Source of the DNA: Tamlana sp038148895
Lineage (GTDB): Bacteria; Bacteroidota; Bacteroidia; Flavobacteriales; Flavobacteriaceae
Assembly: GCA_038148895.1 (NCBI GenBank)
Contig: JBBVGQ010000006.1
Reading direction: 5' to 3' (one strand)
DNA: 64,000 nucleotides
This document shows positions 50,708 to 59,478 of the stretch, piece by piece (within the stretch, counting starts at the first letter, position 1; each line of letters starts with the position of its first letter). Made by a program: the position numbers and the translations under genes. The notes under the pieces were generated by a model, which searched no databases, was not told the origin of the DNA, and saw only the letters and a list, made by a program, of their open reading frames with translations.

Positions 50708-51649
50708 ATGAAATACCAACAAGTTTACCAGACTACATACAATAAAACTACAGAGGCAGCCAAAAGATTACTTATAAGATATTTTAAAAAATCAAAAGAA
50801 AGGCATAGGCCATTTAATAAAATAAATAATGATTTTTTAAGATGGATAACGCCTTATAGGGAAGCTAAATTTGAGAATAATTTAAAGGCTTCAGAATATG
50901 AAGCCTTTTCTCAATTTAGCGAAAGATACACCCTTTACCAAGGCGAACCATCGAAGATACATCAATGGGTATTAGAAGAGGAAGTAAAACAAGCTTATCT
51001 CGGAAAGAATTACAAAACGTATAATGCTTTTATTAAAGATTTAGCAATTAACGATGCTTTGAATGAGATATCTAGGCATTACCATATTCATTACAATTAC
51101 TACGAACTTATTTACGAACAGGAAAAATACCAATACTTTTATTTAAAAGATTTTACTAATATGTCTTACGAAAGTTCTGAAGAATATAAAGAGATGATTG
51201 TTGTAAAATACCCGTATAAGGCAAAAGAATTTGAAGCGTCTAATGAGGGTGATAACAATGAAAAAGAACCTTTTAATCAAGATGTAAATCAAAATGTAAG
51301 TATTACTGAAAGTATGATAGCAGATTTTAAAGATGATGAACGTATGTTAGTGCTAAGTGTCCTTTATGACTTGGTATCGAAACCAAACCATGGTGTGCAA
51401 TTACCTGAATTTATTCGAGCTTGTAAAATTGTTGGGTTATATGAAGATTGGTCTGTGTTTAATGATAAAATTCAACAATCTACTATATATCAGATGGCGT
51501 ATAGGGGGATTGATTACACAACAAATAAAAAATTACAACTGGAAAAAATAAACTCTGTATTATCCAAACTAGAAAGTTTAAAATTAAAGGCTATTTCAGG
51601 TAGACTTAGAATGATGAAAACGGAAGTTTCTAATAAATTAAATAAGTAA
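50708..51649 (+). CDS. Hypothetical island protein
   Basis: The 313-residue charged, helical protein begins right after the integrase stop codon, so the two are likely co-transcribed. It lacks a signal peptide and membrane helices. Segments YHIHYNYYELIYEQEKYQYF and HGVQLPEFIRACKIVGLYED stand out; the latter resembles parts of conserved Bacteroidota island proteins, but I recognise no named domain. Confidence 0.65.
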   Translation: MKYQQVYQTTYNKTTEAAKRLLIRYFKKSKERHRPFNKINNDFLRWITPYREAKFENNLKASEYEAFSQFSERYTLYQGEPSKIHQWVLEEEVKQAYLGKNYKTYNAFIKDLAINDALNEISRHYHIHYNYYELIYEQEKYQYFYLKDFTNMSYESSEEYKEMIVVKYPYKAKEFEASNEGDNNEKEPFNQDVNQNVSITESMIADFKDDERMLVLSVLYDLVSKPNHGVQLPEFIRACKIVGLYEDWSVFNDKIQQSTIYQMAYRGIDYTTNKKLQLEKINSVLSKLESLKLKAISGRLRMMKTEVSNKLNK

Positions 51650-51679
51650 AAGTCTACTGTTTTAATCAATTTTTTACTA

Positions 51680-51708
51680 AAAATAAGCTTGATAAGCTTA
51701 TTTTTTTT
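51680..51708 (+). terminator. Terminator after the integrase pair
   Basis: AAAATAAGCTT and AAGCTTATTTT pair around a 3-base loop, with eight T following. Confidence 0.75.
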
Positions 51709-51831
51709 GTTTTAAAGTGTTTGTTTTTAGGTTTTTAAGGTTTTCAATCTTCTTTCAACCTTGTTTCAATCCATAGCAAATCACCGGCCCTATCGTCGTA
51801 ATCTTGCCTAGAATAATAAACCCAATTATCA

Positions 51832-52344
51832 ATGCAAGAAAAAATTAACTTAAGAATTGACCAAGATGTTAAGCTTGGTTTAGAAGAACTAGCCAGAGAG
51901 GAAAATCAGACCTTATCTGTGTATTTAAGAACATTGCTTTCCGATCATGTCGAGCAATTTCAAGTGGATTATGATAGTATTCCTGAAGTTGTGTATTTAG
52001 ACATACCAGCCAAGAAACTAACTAAAGGCTACGAACAAACGTTTGAGTTTACGGCACTTTTGACGTGGCTGTTTTGTAGGTATTCAAATCCTGTTGAACC
52101 TGCTAGTAAAGAGGCATTGGAGGGAATTAAAAGTAAGGTGGAGTCTGTAATAAATTCTAGTGGGTTTTCACAAGAATTAAAAATGGAGTTCTTAAAGGTA
52201 CTTAACGATTTAAATCGGTTTTTGTTAGAGCCCGATTACCAGTATAAGCAGTTTGCGTTTTCTGTTATGGGAAATCATCAATCCTTCAATTATGACCGAT
52301 TAATTAAAGAGATCTGGTCTCTTGAAAAAAAGCATGAGATATGA
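51832..52344 (+). CDS. RHH-like protein with C-terminal extension
   Basis: The 170-residue protein starts with a ribbon-helix-helix pattern (INLRIDQDVKLGLEELAR, then LSVYLRTLLSDHVEQF) that could bind DNA and regulate the island. The rest is helical and unrecognised. It overlaps the next gene by 4 bp. Confidence 0.65.
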   Translation: MQEKINLRIDQDVKLGLEELAREENQTLSVYLRTLLSDHVEQFQVDYDSIPEVVYLDIPAKKLTKGYEQTFEFTALLTWLFCRYSNPVEPASKEALEGIKSKVESVINSSGFSQELKMEFLKVLNDLNRFLLEPDYQYKQFAFSVMGNHQSFNYDRLIKEIWSLEKKHEI

Positions 52345-53390
52345 TAGAGGCTAGACAGAAAGATGAAGCGTTTACAGAAGTTTTAAACGAAATAACTGCC
52401 AAAGAAAATAGGCTTCAAGACACATGGTCGAAACAGGGATGCTTAATTGTTAAACCTGCCAATAAATGGATAGAAGAGGCTAAAAACCGTCCAATACCGA
52501 ATATGCTTTTTAGTGAATTTTGGTATGAAAAAGAACTCTGTATTTTATTTGCCGATACAAACATCGGCAAATCTATTTTAGCTGTGCAAATAGCCGATAG
52601 TATAAGCCGCGGTAGACCTGTTTCAGGGTTTAAGCTTCAAACACAGCCTAAAAAGGTTATGTATTTAGACTTCGAATTGTCCGACAAGCAGTTTGAAAAT
52701 CGTTGCTCCGAAAATTATACTAACCACTATAATTTCACTTCAAATCTACTTAGGGCTGAACTAAACCCTGAATTTGATTTGCCTAAAGATTGTAAAAACA
52801 TTGAAGATTATTTAACAAAAACACTAGAAAATACAATAGTTAATCAGGGTGTAGAAGTTATAATAGTTGATAACCTTACTTATCTAAAAACCGATAACGA
52901 AAGGGCTAAAGATGCTTTAGAGCTCATGAAGTTTTTAAAGTATCTGACTAAAACTAAAGATGTTTCCATTTTAGTTTTAGCGCATACACCCAAAAGAAAT
53001 GCCTCGAACCCAATAACTAAAAACGATCTGGCAGGAAGCAAGATGTTAATGAATTTTTGCGATAGTTCATTTGCTATTGGTGGCAGTGCGGTAGATCCTG
53101 CACTAAGGTATTTAATTCAGATTAAACAGCGTAATACAGAGCATTTATATCATGCGAATAATGTTGTGGTATGTCGTTTATCTAAGGCAGCTAATTTTTT
53201 ATGCTTTGAGTTTGAAGACTATGGTTTCGAAGAAGATCACTTAAAACAGGGGGCCTATGACACCATTTCTGAACGAGATGAAGTAATGAAGGATTTGATG
53301 AGTCAAGGGCTTTCTAACGTTAAAATAGCAGAAGAATTAGGCTTGTCTGAAGGAGCAATAAGAAAACGAAGAAAAGCTTTAGGTCTGTAA
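52341..53390 (+). CDS. RepA-like AAA ATPase with C-terminal HTH
   Basis: The 349-residue protein has an AAA_25/RepA-type P-loop (CILFADTNIGKSILAVQIADSI, about residues 68–89), Walker B VEVIIVDNLTYL and a sensor SILVLAHTPKR. The C-terminus (SNVKIAEELGLSEGAIRKRRK) is a helix-turn-helix. Such proteins act as replicative helicase-like initiators of plasmids and islands. It suggests the excised island can replicate (inference). Confidence 0.82.
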   Translation: MIEARQKDEAFTEVLNEITAKENRLQDTWSKQGCLIVKPANKWIEEAKNRPIPNMLFSEFWYEKELCILFADTNIGKSILAVQIADSISRGRPVSGFKLQTQPKKVMYLDFELSDKQFENRCSENYTNHYNFTSNLLRAELNPEFDLPKDCKNIEDYLTKTLENTIVNQGVEVIIVDNLTYLKTDNERAKDALELMKFLKYLTKTKDVSILVLAHTPKRNASNPITKNDLAGSKMLMNFCDSSFAIGGSAVDPALRYLIQIKQRNTEHLYHANNVVVCRLSKAANFLCFEFEDYGFEEDHLKQGAYDTISERDEVMKDLMSQGLSNVKIAEELGLSEGAIRKRRKALGL

Positions 53391-53392
53391 TT

Positions 53393-53590
53393 ATGAACGC
53401 TAACGATGTATATAATGTAGCTAAGGCTCTTCCTAAAGAAGAGCTGGATAAGCTATGTGATATGCTCGCAATTAACTATCAACCCCAAAAGGCTATAAAA
53501 CCAAAAAAGAAACCATTGCCAGACTTTACGGTAGAAGACGGTATCAGGTATTTGTTAGCCAACCATTTTAATAAAGTAAAAGCCGCTTAA
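53393..53590 (+). CDS. Small hypothetical protein
   Basis: A 65-residue basic protein beginning MNANDVYNVAKALPKEELDKLCDML, with a short helical domain and a Lys/Pro-rich middle. It starts 2 bp after the RepA-like stop, so it belongs to the same operon. No family is recognised. Confidence 0.55.
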   Translation: MNANDVYNVAKALPKEELDKLCDMLAINYQPQKAIKPKKKPLPDFTVEDGIRYLLANHFNKVKAA

Positions 53591-53598
53591 AAAACAAC

Positions 53599-53637
53599 CT
53601 CGTACCATTCGTACTTAAAATAGAGTACGAGAAGTAC
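53599..53637. promoter_or_regulatory. Nested inverted repeats before the toprim-like gene
   Basis: CTCGTAC (53599–53605) pairs with GTACGAG (53625–53631), and GTACTT (53611–53616) with AAGTAC (53632–53637). They fill the gap just before the next start codon and could be an operator. Confidence 0.45.
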
Positions 53638-53649
53638 TAATTTAAAATT

Positions 53650-54525
53650 ATGATGTATAAATATTCTTTAGATAAATCGAGTAAAAAGTTTATTTGCCCA
53701 AGTTGTGGTAAAAAAACGTTTGTAAAATATGTTGAAGTAGAGACTAATAGCTACCTTGAAGCATCGATTGGACGTTGTGATAGAGAGAGTAAATGTAGTT
53801 ACCATCTAGCACCTAACGGAAATAAAACATTAGTAACATTAAGTAATCCTGTTATTCAGCCTGAACCTTCGTGTCATGATGATGGTGTGATTGGGGCTTA
53901 TGGTCGAGATTATAAGAATAACCAAAACCATTTTGTCACTTATTTGCTAAAATATTTCAGAAGTGAAGATGTAATCAAAGCTATTAAAAAGTATCATATC
54001 GGGACTAGTACATATTGGGATGGCGCTACAATTTTTTGGCAAGTTGATGAGCAATTGAATGTTTGCGCAGGTAAAGTCATGTTATACGACGAAGTTACAG
54101 GTAAGCGAGTAAAACAACCTAAAGTCCGTATAAATTGGATGCATAGGATTTTAGGGATAGATACTTTCGTGTTACAGCAGTGTCTTTTCGGAATGCATAA
54201 CATAATTGACTACGAGCTAGGTAAAACTGTTTGTATAGTCGAGTCCGAGAAAACAGCCGTTATTTTAAGTATAATATACCCTACGTTCTTATGGTTAGCT
54301 ACAGGTTCTAAATCTAACCTAAAAGAAGCGCTTTTAAAGCCTTTAAAAAGCTATAATATTACGCTGTTTCCTGATAAGACAGAGTTTAAGGATTGGCATT
54401 TGAAATCCCAAAGTTTACGGCGGTTAGGCTACAATATTGAATGTAGTGATTTACTAGAACATAAAAATTTAGATGAAGGTGATGATTTAGTAGATTTTTT
54501 GAATTTAGAAGAGCTTGTAGCGTAA
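53650..54525 (+). CDS. Zinc-finger/toprim-like island protein
   Basis: The 291-residue protein has an N-terminal zinc ribbon CPSCGKKTFVKY…CDRESKC (about residues 14–46) like DnaG-type primases. A later stretch CIVESEKTAVILSIIYPTFLWLATGSK matches the nucleotide-binding part of toprim domains, with NITLFPDKTEF and EGDDLVDFL following. It resembles DUF6371 proteins common beside RepA-like genes in Bacteroidota islands and probably helps prime island replication. Confidence 0.75.
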   Translation: MMYKYSLDKSSKKFICPSCGKKTFVKYVEVETNSYLEASIGRCDRESKCSYHLAPNGNKTLVTLSNPVIQPEPSCHDDGVIGAYGRDYKNNQNHFVTYLLKYFRSEDVIKAIKKYHIGTSTYWDGATIFWQVDEQLNVCAGKVMLYDEVTGKRVKQPKVRINWMHRILGIDTFVLQQCLFGMHNIIDYELGKTVCIVESEKTAVILSIIYPTFLWLATGSKSNLKEALLKPLKSYNITLFPDKTEFKDWHLKSQSLRRLGYNIECSDLLEHKNLDEGDDLVDFLNLEELVA

Positions 54526-54789
54526 GACAAAAAAAGAGTTTCGTGGTACAGATATTACATTAATAAAATGCCTTTTTTAAGGTTTTTAGTGACGTTTGTA
54601 ACGTTAAATATAGTGTAATACGGCGTAATACAGGTTTTGTAGTACGTAGTTGTTTTTTTGTGATACCTAGTTAGTGGTAAAAAAATGTGTTTTATTACTT
54701 CAAAATTATTGTGAAAATTATAGGGATCTGACAGAAAAGATTTATATTTTTATAAACTCCCTACATTAAACTTGAAGTATTAACACTGC
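54526..54789. other. 264-bp AT-rich intergenic region before hsdR
   Basis: No credible gene. It contains the direct repeat GTAATAC (in GTAATACGGCGTAATACAGG, about 54614–54633), then GTAGTACGTAG. A -7-like TATATTTT lies near 54749. These may regulate the restriction operon; no clear promoter can be named. Confidence 0.45.
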
Positions 54790-57700
54790 ATGAACCAAAA
54801 CGAAGACTCAAGAGTTAAGTTACCAGCTATATTACATCTAACACAATTAGGCTATAAATACCTTTCTTTAAAAGGGGCAAAATGGGATGTTGAAACTAAT
54901 GTTTTTACTGATATCTTTTTTGAAGCTGTTAGTAGCATTAACCCTAACCTAAATAGCCACGATTTAAATCGGCTATATCAGGATGTTCAATTAGCATTAG
55001 AAAATGATGATTTAGGAAAGGTGTTTTACGAAATGCTTACCCAACGTTCTGGAACTCGTCTTATCGACTTTGAGAATTTTGAAAATAACCAATTTCATGT
55101 TGTTACTGAGCTAACCTATAAAAACGGCGAGGATGAGTTCAGGCCAGATATAATAGCATTAATAAACGGGATGCCTTTAGTGTTTATTGAAGTTAAAAAG
55201 CCAAACAATAGAGATGGTGTTTTAGCAGAACGTAAGCGCATACAGGAACGATTTAGAAATAAGAAGTTTAGAAAGTTTGTAAACATTACCCAGTTTATGA
55301 TCTTTTCTAACAACATGGAATACGATCCTGAGGAAATTGAACCGTGGCAGGGGGCTTATTATGCGTCACCATCGTATAAAAAACCAATCTTTAATTATTT
55401 TAGGGAAGAAATAGGTTTTAACTTGAATAAAGAGTTAAGGCCTTTAGATGAAGTGACGCAGGAGTTTTTATTACAGGACACCAATTACCCCACGTTAAAA
55501 AGCAGTCCAGAATTTAATACGAATAAAAACCCTAACTCACCAACTAACAGGGTGCTTACTTCATTGTTAAGTAGAGATCGTTTAAAGTTTATGCTGCAAT
55601 ACGCGTTTGCCTATGTAAGGGAAACAACAGGCTTGCAAAAGCATATCATGCGTTATCCACAGTTTTTTGCAACTAAAGCAATTGAAGAAGCTTTAGATAA
55701 GGGTATTAAAAAGGGGATTATTTGGCATACACAAGGTAGTGGTAAAACGGCATTGGCTTATTATAATACACATCATTTAACAGACTACTTTCAGAAACAA
55801 CATAAAGTACCGAAGTTTTATTTTATTGTAGACCGCTTAGACCTTTTAACCCAAGCTAGAGATGAGTTTACGGCAAGGGGTTTAAAAGTACATACCGTAA
55901 ATTCAAGAGACGAGTTTGTAAAGGATTTACGAAAGAAAAATGCAGTAAATAACGATAAAGGTATACGAGAAATAACCGTAGTTAACATCCAAAAGTTTAA
56001 GGATGATACTCACGTTAGCGCAGCTACCGATTATGATATTAATGTGCAGCGCGTGTATTTCCTTGACGAAGTACATCGTAGTTACAACCCAGAAGGAAGC
56101 TTTTTAGCAAATTTGGAGCAAAGTGATAAAAAAGCAATTAAAATAGGGCTAACAGGTACGCCTTTAATTGGTGAGACATTAAAATCTAAATACCTTTTCG
56201 GTGATTATATTCATAAGTATTACTACAACAAGTCGATAGCCGATGGTTATACTTTAAAGTTAATTCGTGAAGAAATTGAAACCGAATATAAGGTTATATT
56301 AAAGAATGCATTAGATAGCATCGATATTAAAAAGGGGGATATTCAGAAAACAGATGTATATGCACATCCGTCTTTTGTTGAGCCTATGTTAGAATATATT
56401 ATTAAAGATTTCGAGCAATTTAGAATAAGAAATTCAGATCCGAGTACGGGGGCTATGGTTATTTGCGATAGTGCTGAACAAGCGGAAATGTTGTTTGAAG
56501 TTTTTAATAAAAAATATGCTGATGATAGTGGTTTATTAAATGCCGCGGAACCAAACCCTACTTATGGTAAAATAATGACGGAAGAAAGTCGGGCTAAGAA
56601 AGCTGCCTTAATTCTTTATAATTCTGGTAGTAAAGAAGAATTAAAGCAATGGCGTGACGATTTTAAAGCAAGTAAAATAGATATTTTATTTGTTTATAAT
56701 ATGTTGTTAACTGGTTTCGACGCTAAACGCCTTAAAAAGCTTTATTTAGGTCGTGTTATTAAAAGCCACAACCTGTTGCAGGCATTAACCCGTGTTAATC
56801 GAACATACGAAGACTATAAATATGGTTATGTGGTAGATTTTGCTGATATATCTAAAGAATTTGATAAAACCAACCGTGCGTATTTCGACGAGCTTCAGGA
56901 GGTTTTAGGAGATGAAATGGAAAGTTATTCTAATTTATTCATGTCGCGTGAAGAAATGCAGGAAAACATTCAAGAAATTAAAGAAACGTTAGCGGATTTC
57001 GACTTAAAAAACACTGAAAATTTCTCTTCGCAGATTTCACAAATAAATAATCGTGGCGAGATGCTTAAAATTAGAAAAGCATTAGAAGAGGCACGATCAC
57101 TTTATAATGTTATTCGCTTAGTTGGTGAGTATGATTTACTGGAAACCTTGGATTTTAGAACCTTAGGTGCGCTGCGTATCATGGCTTCCGATAGGTTAGC
57201 ATTATTAAATGCTAAAGAAGCATTACAAAACAATGAAGAAGTTAGTAATTTGCTTAATATTGCACTCGAAGATATCCTGTTTGAATTTAAGAAAACTGGC
57301 GAGGCTGAAATGATTTTGGGCGATGCCCTTAAAGATATTTTAAAGAAAACCAGAGAGGCTTTAGGTGGTAATTTCGATACTAAAGATCCTGAATGGGTTA
57401 GTTTGTATGACGAGTTGAGGCGTTTGTTTGATAATAAAAACTTAAGCGAGGTTTCACAGGAAGAGATGCAAGCTAATATGAAGTCTTTAAAACAAATTCA
57501 TGAAGCTATTACCGAACTAAATAGACGCAACAATTTATTAAAGGACAAATACGAAGGTGATAAAAAATATGCCCGTGTACAAAAGCGTTTAATAGAAGCA
57601 GGTAAACCTTCAGCGTTAAAAACGGCTATTGTTGAGGCGCTTCAGCACATTAAAGAGCAAACAGATATTAGTGTATTACAACGCAACGATATATTAAATA

Positions 57701-57852
57701 ACGAGAACTATTTTACAAAGCAGGTGGCACGTTTAGTAGATAAAGAGTTTGGTAGCACATTACAACAAGCTTTAGATTACGATACCACAATGTTTATAAG
57801 CAATATTATTGTAAAAGAATATTTAGACGAATATTACGATAGAGCCGTATAG
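54790..57852 (+). CDS. hsdR: Type I restriction enzyme, HsdR subunit
   Basis: A 1020-residue translocase and nuclease. The N-terminal PD-(D/E)xK nuclease has PD at 119–120 and EVK at 134–136 (FIEVKKP). The SF2 motor has Walker A TQGSGKTA (314–321), a DEVH box (426–429), GLTGTPL and the later LTGFDAKRLK and QALTRVNRTYEDYK. A helical C-terminus binds the methylase. It cuts DNA lacking the methylation set by HsdM/HsdS. 3 bp from hsdM. Confidence 0.96.
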   Translation: MNQNEDSRVKLPAILHLTQLGYKYLSLKGAKWDVETNVFTDIFFEAVSSINPNLNSHDLNRLYQDVQLALENDDLGKVFYEMLTQRSGTRLIDFENFENNQFHVVTELTYKNGEDEFRPDIIALINGMPLVFIEVKKPNNRDGVLAERKRIQERFRNKKFRKFVNITQFMIFSNNMEYDPEEIEPWQGAYYASPSYKKPIFNYFREEIGFNLNKELRPLDEVTQEFLLQDTNYPTLKSSPEFNTNKNPNSPTNRVLTSLLSRDRLKFMLQYAFAYVRETTGLQKHIMRYPQFFATKAIEEALDKGIKKGIIWHTQGSGKTALAYYNTHHLTDYFQKQHKVPKFYFIVDRLDLLTQARDEFTARGLKVHTVNSRDEFVKDLRKKNAVNNDKGIREITVVNIQKFKDDTHVSAATDYDINVQRVYFLDEVHRSYNPEGSFLANLEQSDKKAIKIGLTGTPLIGETLKSKYLFGDYIHKYYYNKSIADGYTLKLIREEIETEYKVILKNALDSIDIKKGDIQKTDVYAHPSFVEPMLEYIIKDFEQFRIRNSDPSTGAMVICDSAEQAEMLFEVFNKKYADDSGLLNAAEPNPTYGKIMTEESRAKKAALILYNSGSKEELKQWRDDFKASKIDILFVYNMLLTGFDAKRLKKLYLGRVIKSHNLLQALTRVNRTYEDYKYGYVVDFADISKEFDKTNRAYFDELQEVLGDEMESYSNLFMSREEMQENIQEIKETLADFDLKNTENFSSQISQINNRGEMLKIRKALEEARSLYNVIRLVGEYDLLETLDFRTLGALRIMASDRLALLNAKEALQNNEEVSNLLNIALEDILFEFKKTGEAEMILGDALKDILKKTREALGGNFDTKDPEWVSLYDELRRLFDNKNLSEVSQEEMQANMKSLKQIHEAITELNRRNNLLKDKYEGDKKYARVQKRLIEAGKPSALKTAIVEALQHIKEQTDISVLQRNDILNNENYFTKQVARLVDKEFGSTLQQALDYDTTMFISNIIVKEYLDEYYDRAV

Positions 57853-57855
57853 ATT

Positions 57856-59478
57856 ATGACTGTAGAAACGACCAGAAAACACATTGCCCAGACCAAAGAA
57901 CTTATAGACGATTTAAAAGCTGTTTGTGCTAATTATGGTTTAGGTAATGATGGGAATGAATTTAAAATTATTACCCAAATTTTTTTGTACAAATACTTGA
58001 ACGACAAGTTTACATACGAACTTAAAAAGGTAAAACCAGAAATATTTAAGAATGAAGACTGGGTGGAAGCTTTAAAAGCTTTGCCTGAAGATGAGTATAA
58101 AAAATTAGAGTTTCAGATAGAAAGCGATATAGCCTTCCTAAAGCCAGAACATTTTATCCCATACTTATTCAATAGACAGGATCAGCCTGATTTCGCTAAG
58201 CGTCTTGATGAAACCTTGTTAGATATAGCGGCCACAAATAATGATTTGTTCGCAGTAAACACACCTGATGGTGTTAAAATTAGGTTGTTCGAGCCTATTA
58301 CCGAATATGTAAGTAGTAAGCGTGATGCCTTTGCAAAAGCTTTGATTAATAAGCTTGTAAATGATATCAACTTTGAAGATGTCATGACAGAAGGCTTTGA
58401 CTTTTTCTCAACCATCTTCGAATATTTAATTAAAGATTACAATAACGATGCAGGGGGTAAGTACGCAGAGTATTATACGCCGCATGCAGTATCTAAAATA
58501 ATGGCGGCTATTTTGGTGCCAGAACCCGTTGAAAATGTGACGATTTTCGACCCCAGTGCGGGGTCGGGAACTTTATTAATGACCCTAGCACACGCTATTG
58601 GTGCTAATAAGTGTACGGTGTATTCACAAGATATTTCACAGAAGTCTTCCAATTTGCTCAGGTTAAACCTTGTTTTAAACAATTTAGTTCATAGTATACA
58701 AAATGTGATACAAGGTAATACAATGACTACCCCGTATCATAGAAATAAAACCTTTAATTATATTGTTAGTAATCCACCATTTAAGCTGGATTTTAGTGAC
58801 GATATAGATGAACTTAATAAAAAAGTAAATCAAGAGCGTTTTTTTGTAGGTATTCCAAACGTGCCCAAAAAGGAGAAAAATAAAATGTCTATTTATAGCT
58901 TGTTTTTACAGCATATCATGCATAGTCTAGACAAGAATAATGGAAAGGCGGCAATAGTGGTGCCTACAGGCTTTATTACGGCGCAGTCAGGTATTGATAA
59001 GCGGATAAGAGAGCAAATGATTATGAGAAATATGTTAGCGGGTGTTGTAAGTATGCCTAGTAATATTTTTGCAACCACAGGAACCAATGTATCTATAGTA
59101 TTTTTAGATACACAGAATGATGGTAATGTAGTTTTGATAGATGCCAGTAATTTGGGTAGAACGGTTAAGGAATTGAAAAACCAAAAAACGGTTTTAGATC
59201 TGCAAGAAGAAGAACAAATTATAAACACATTTATAAATAAAAAAAGTTTAGATGATTTTTCGGTAGTAGTGTCTTACGATGAAATTAAAGCTAAAAATTA
59301 CAGTTTAAGTGCTGGTCAGTATTTTGAAATTAAAATTGAGCATTCAGATATAACGGAAGAAGAGTTTGTGTTAAAAATGGGTGATTTAAGTATGGGAATA
59401 GATAGTCTTTTTAAAGAAAGTGAAGAGTTGGAACGAGCTATTCAAAATAATCTTAAATTGATAAGATATGAAGGTTAA
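57856..59478 (+). CDS. hsdM: Type I restriction enzyme, HsdM methylase
   Basis: A 540-residue N6-adenine methyltransferase with an N-terminal helical HsdM_N domain. The SAM-binding motif DPSAGSG is at 232–238 and the catalytic NPPF at 306–309. GGKYAEYYTPHAVSKIM is typical of the family. It overlaps hsdS by 11 bp. Confidence 0.96.
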   Translation: MTVETTRKHIAQTKELIDDLKAVCANYGLGNDGNEFKIITQIFLYKYLNDKFTYELKKVKPEIFKNEDWVEALKALPEDEYKKLEFQIESDIAFLKPEHFIPYLFNRQDQPDFAKRLDETLLDIAATNNDLFAVNTPDGVKIRLFEPITEYVSSKRDAFAKALINKLVNDINFEDVMTEGFDFFSTIFEYLIKDYNNDAGGKYAEYYTPHAVSKIMAAILVPEPVENVTIFDPSAGSGTLLMTLAHAIGANKCTVYSQDISQKSSNLLRLNLVLNNLVHSIQNVIQGNTMTTPYHRNKTFNYIVSNPPFKLDFSDDIDELNKKVNQERFFVGIPNVPKKEKNKMSIYSLFLQHIMHSLDKNNGKAAIVVPTGFITAQSGIDKRIREQMIMRNMLAGVVSMPSNIFATTGTNVSIVFLDTQNDGNVVLIDASNLGRTVKELKNQKTVLDLQEEEQIINTFINKKSLDDFSVVVSYDEIKAKNYSLSAGQYFEIKIEHSDITEEEFVLKMGDLSMGIDSLFKESEELERAIQNNLKLIRYEG

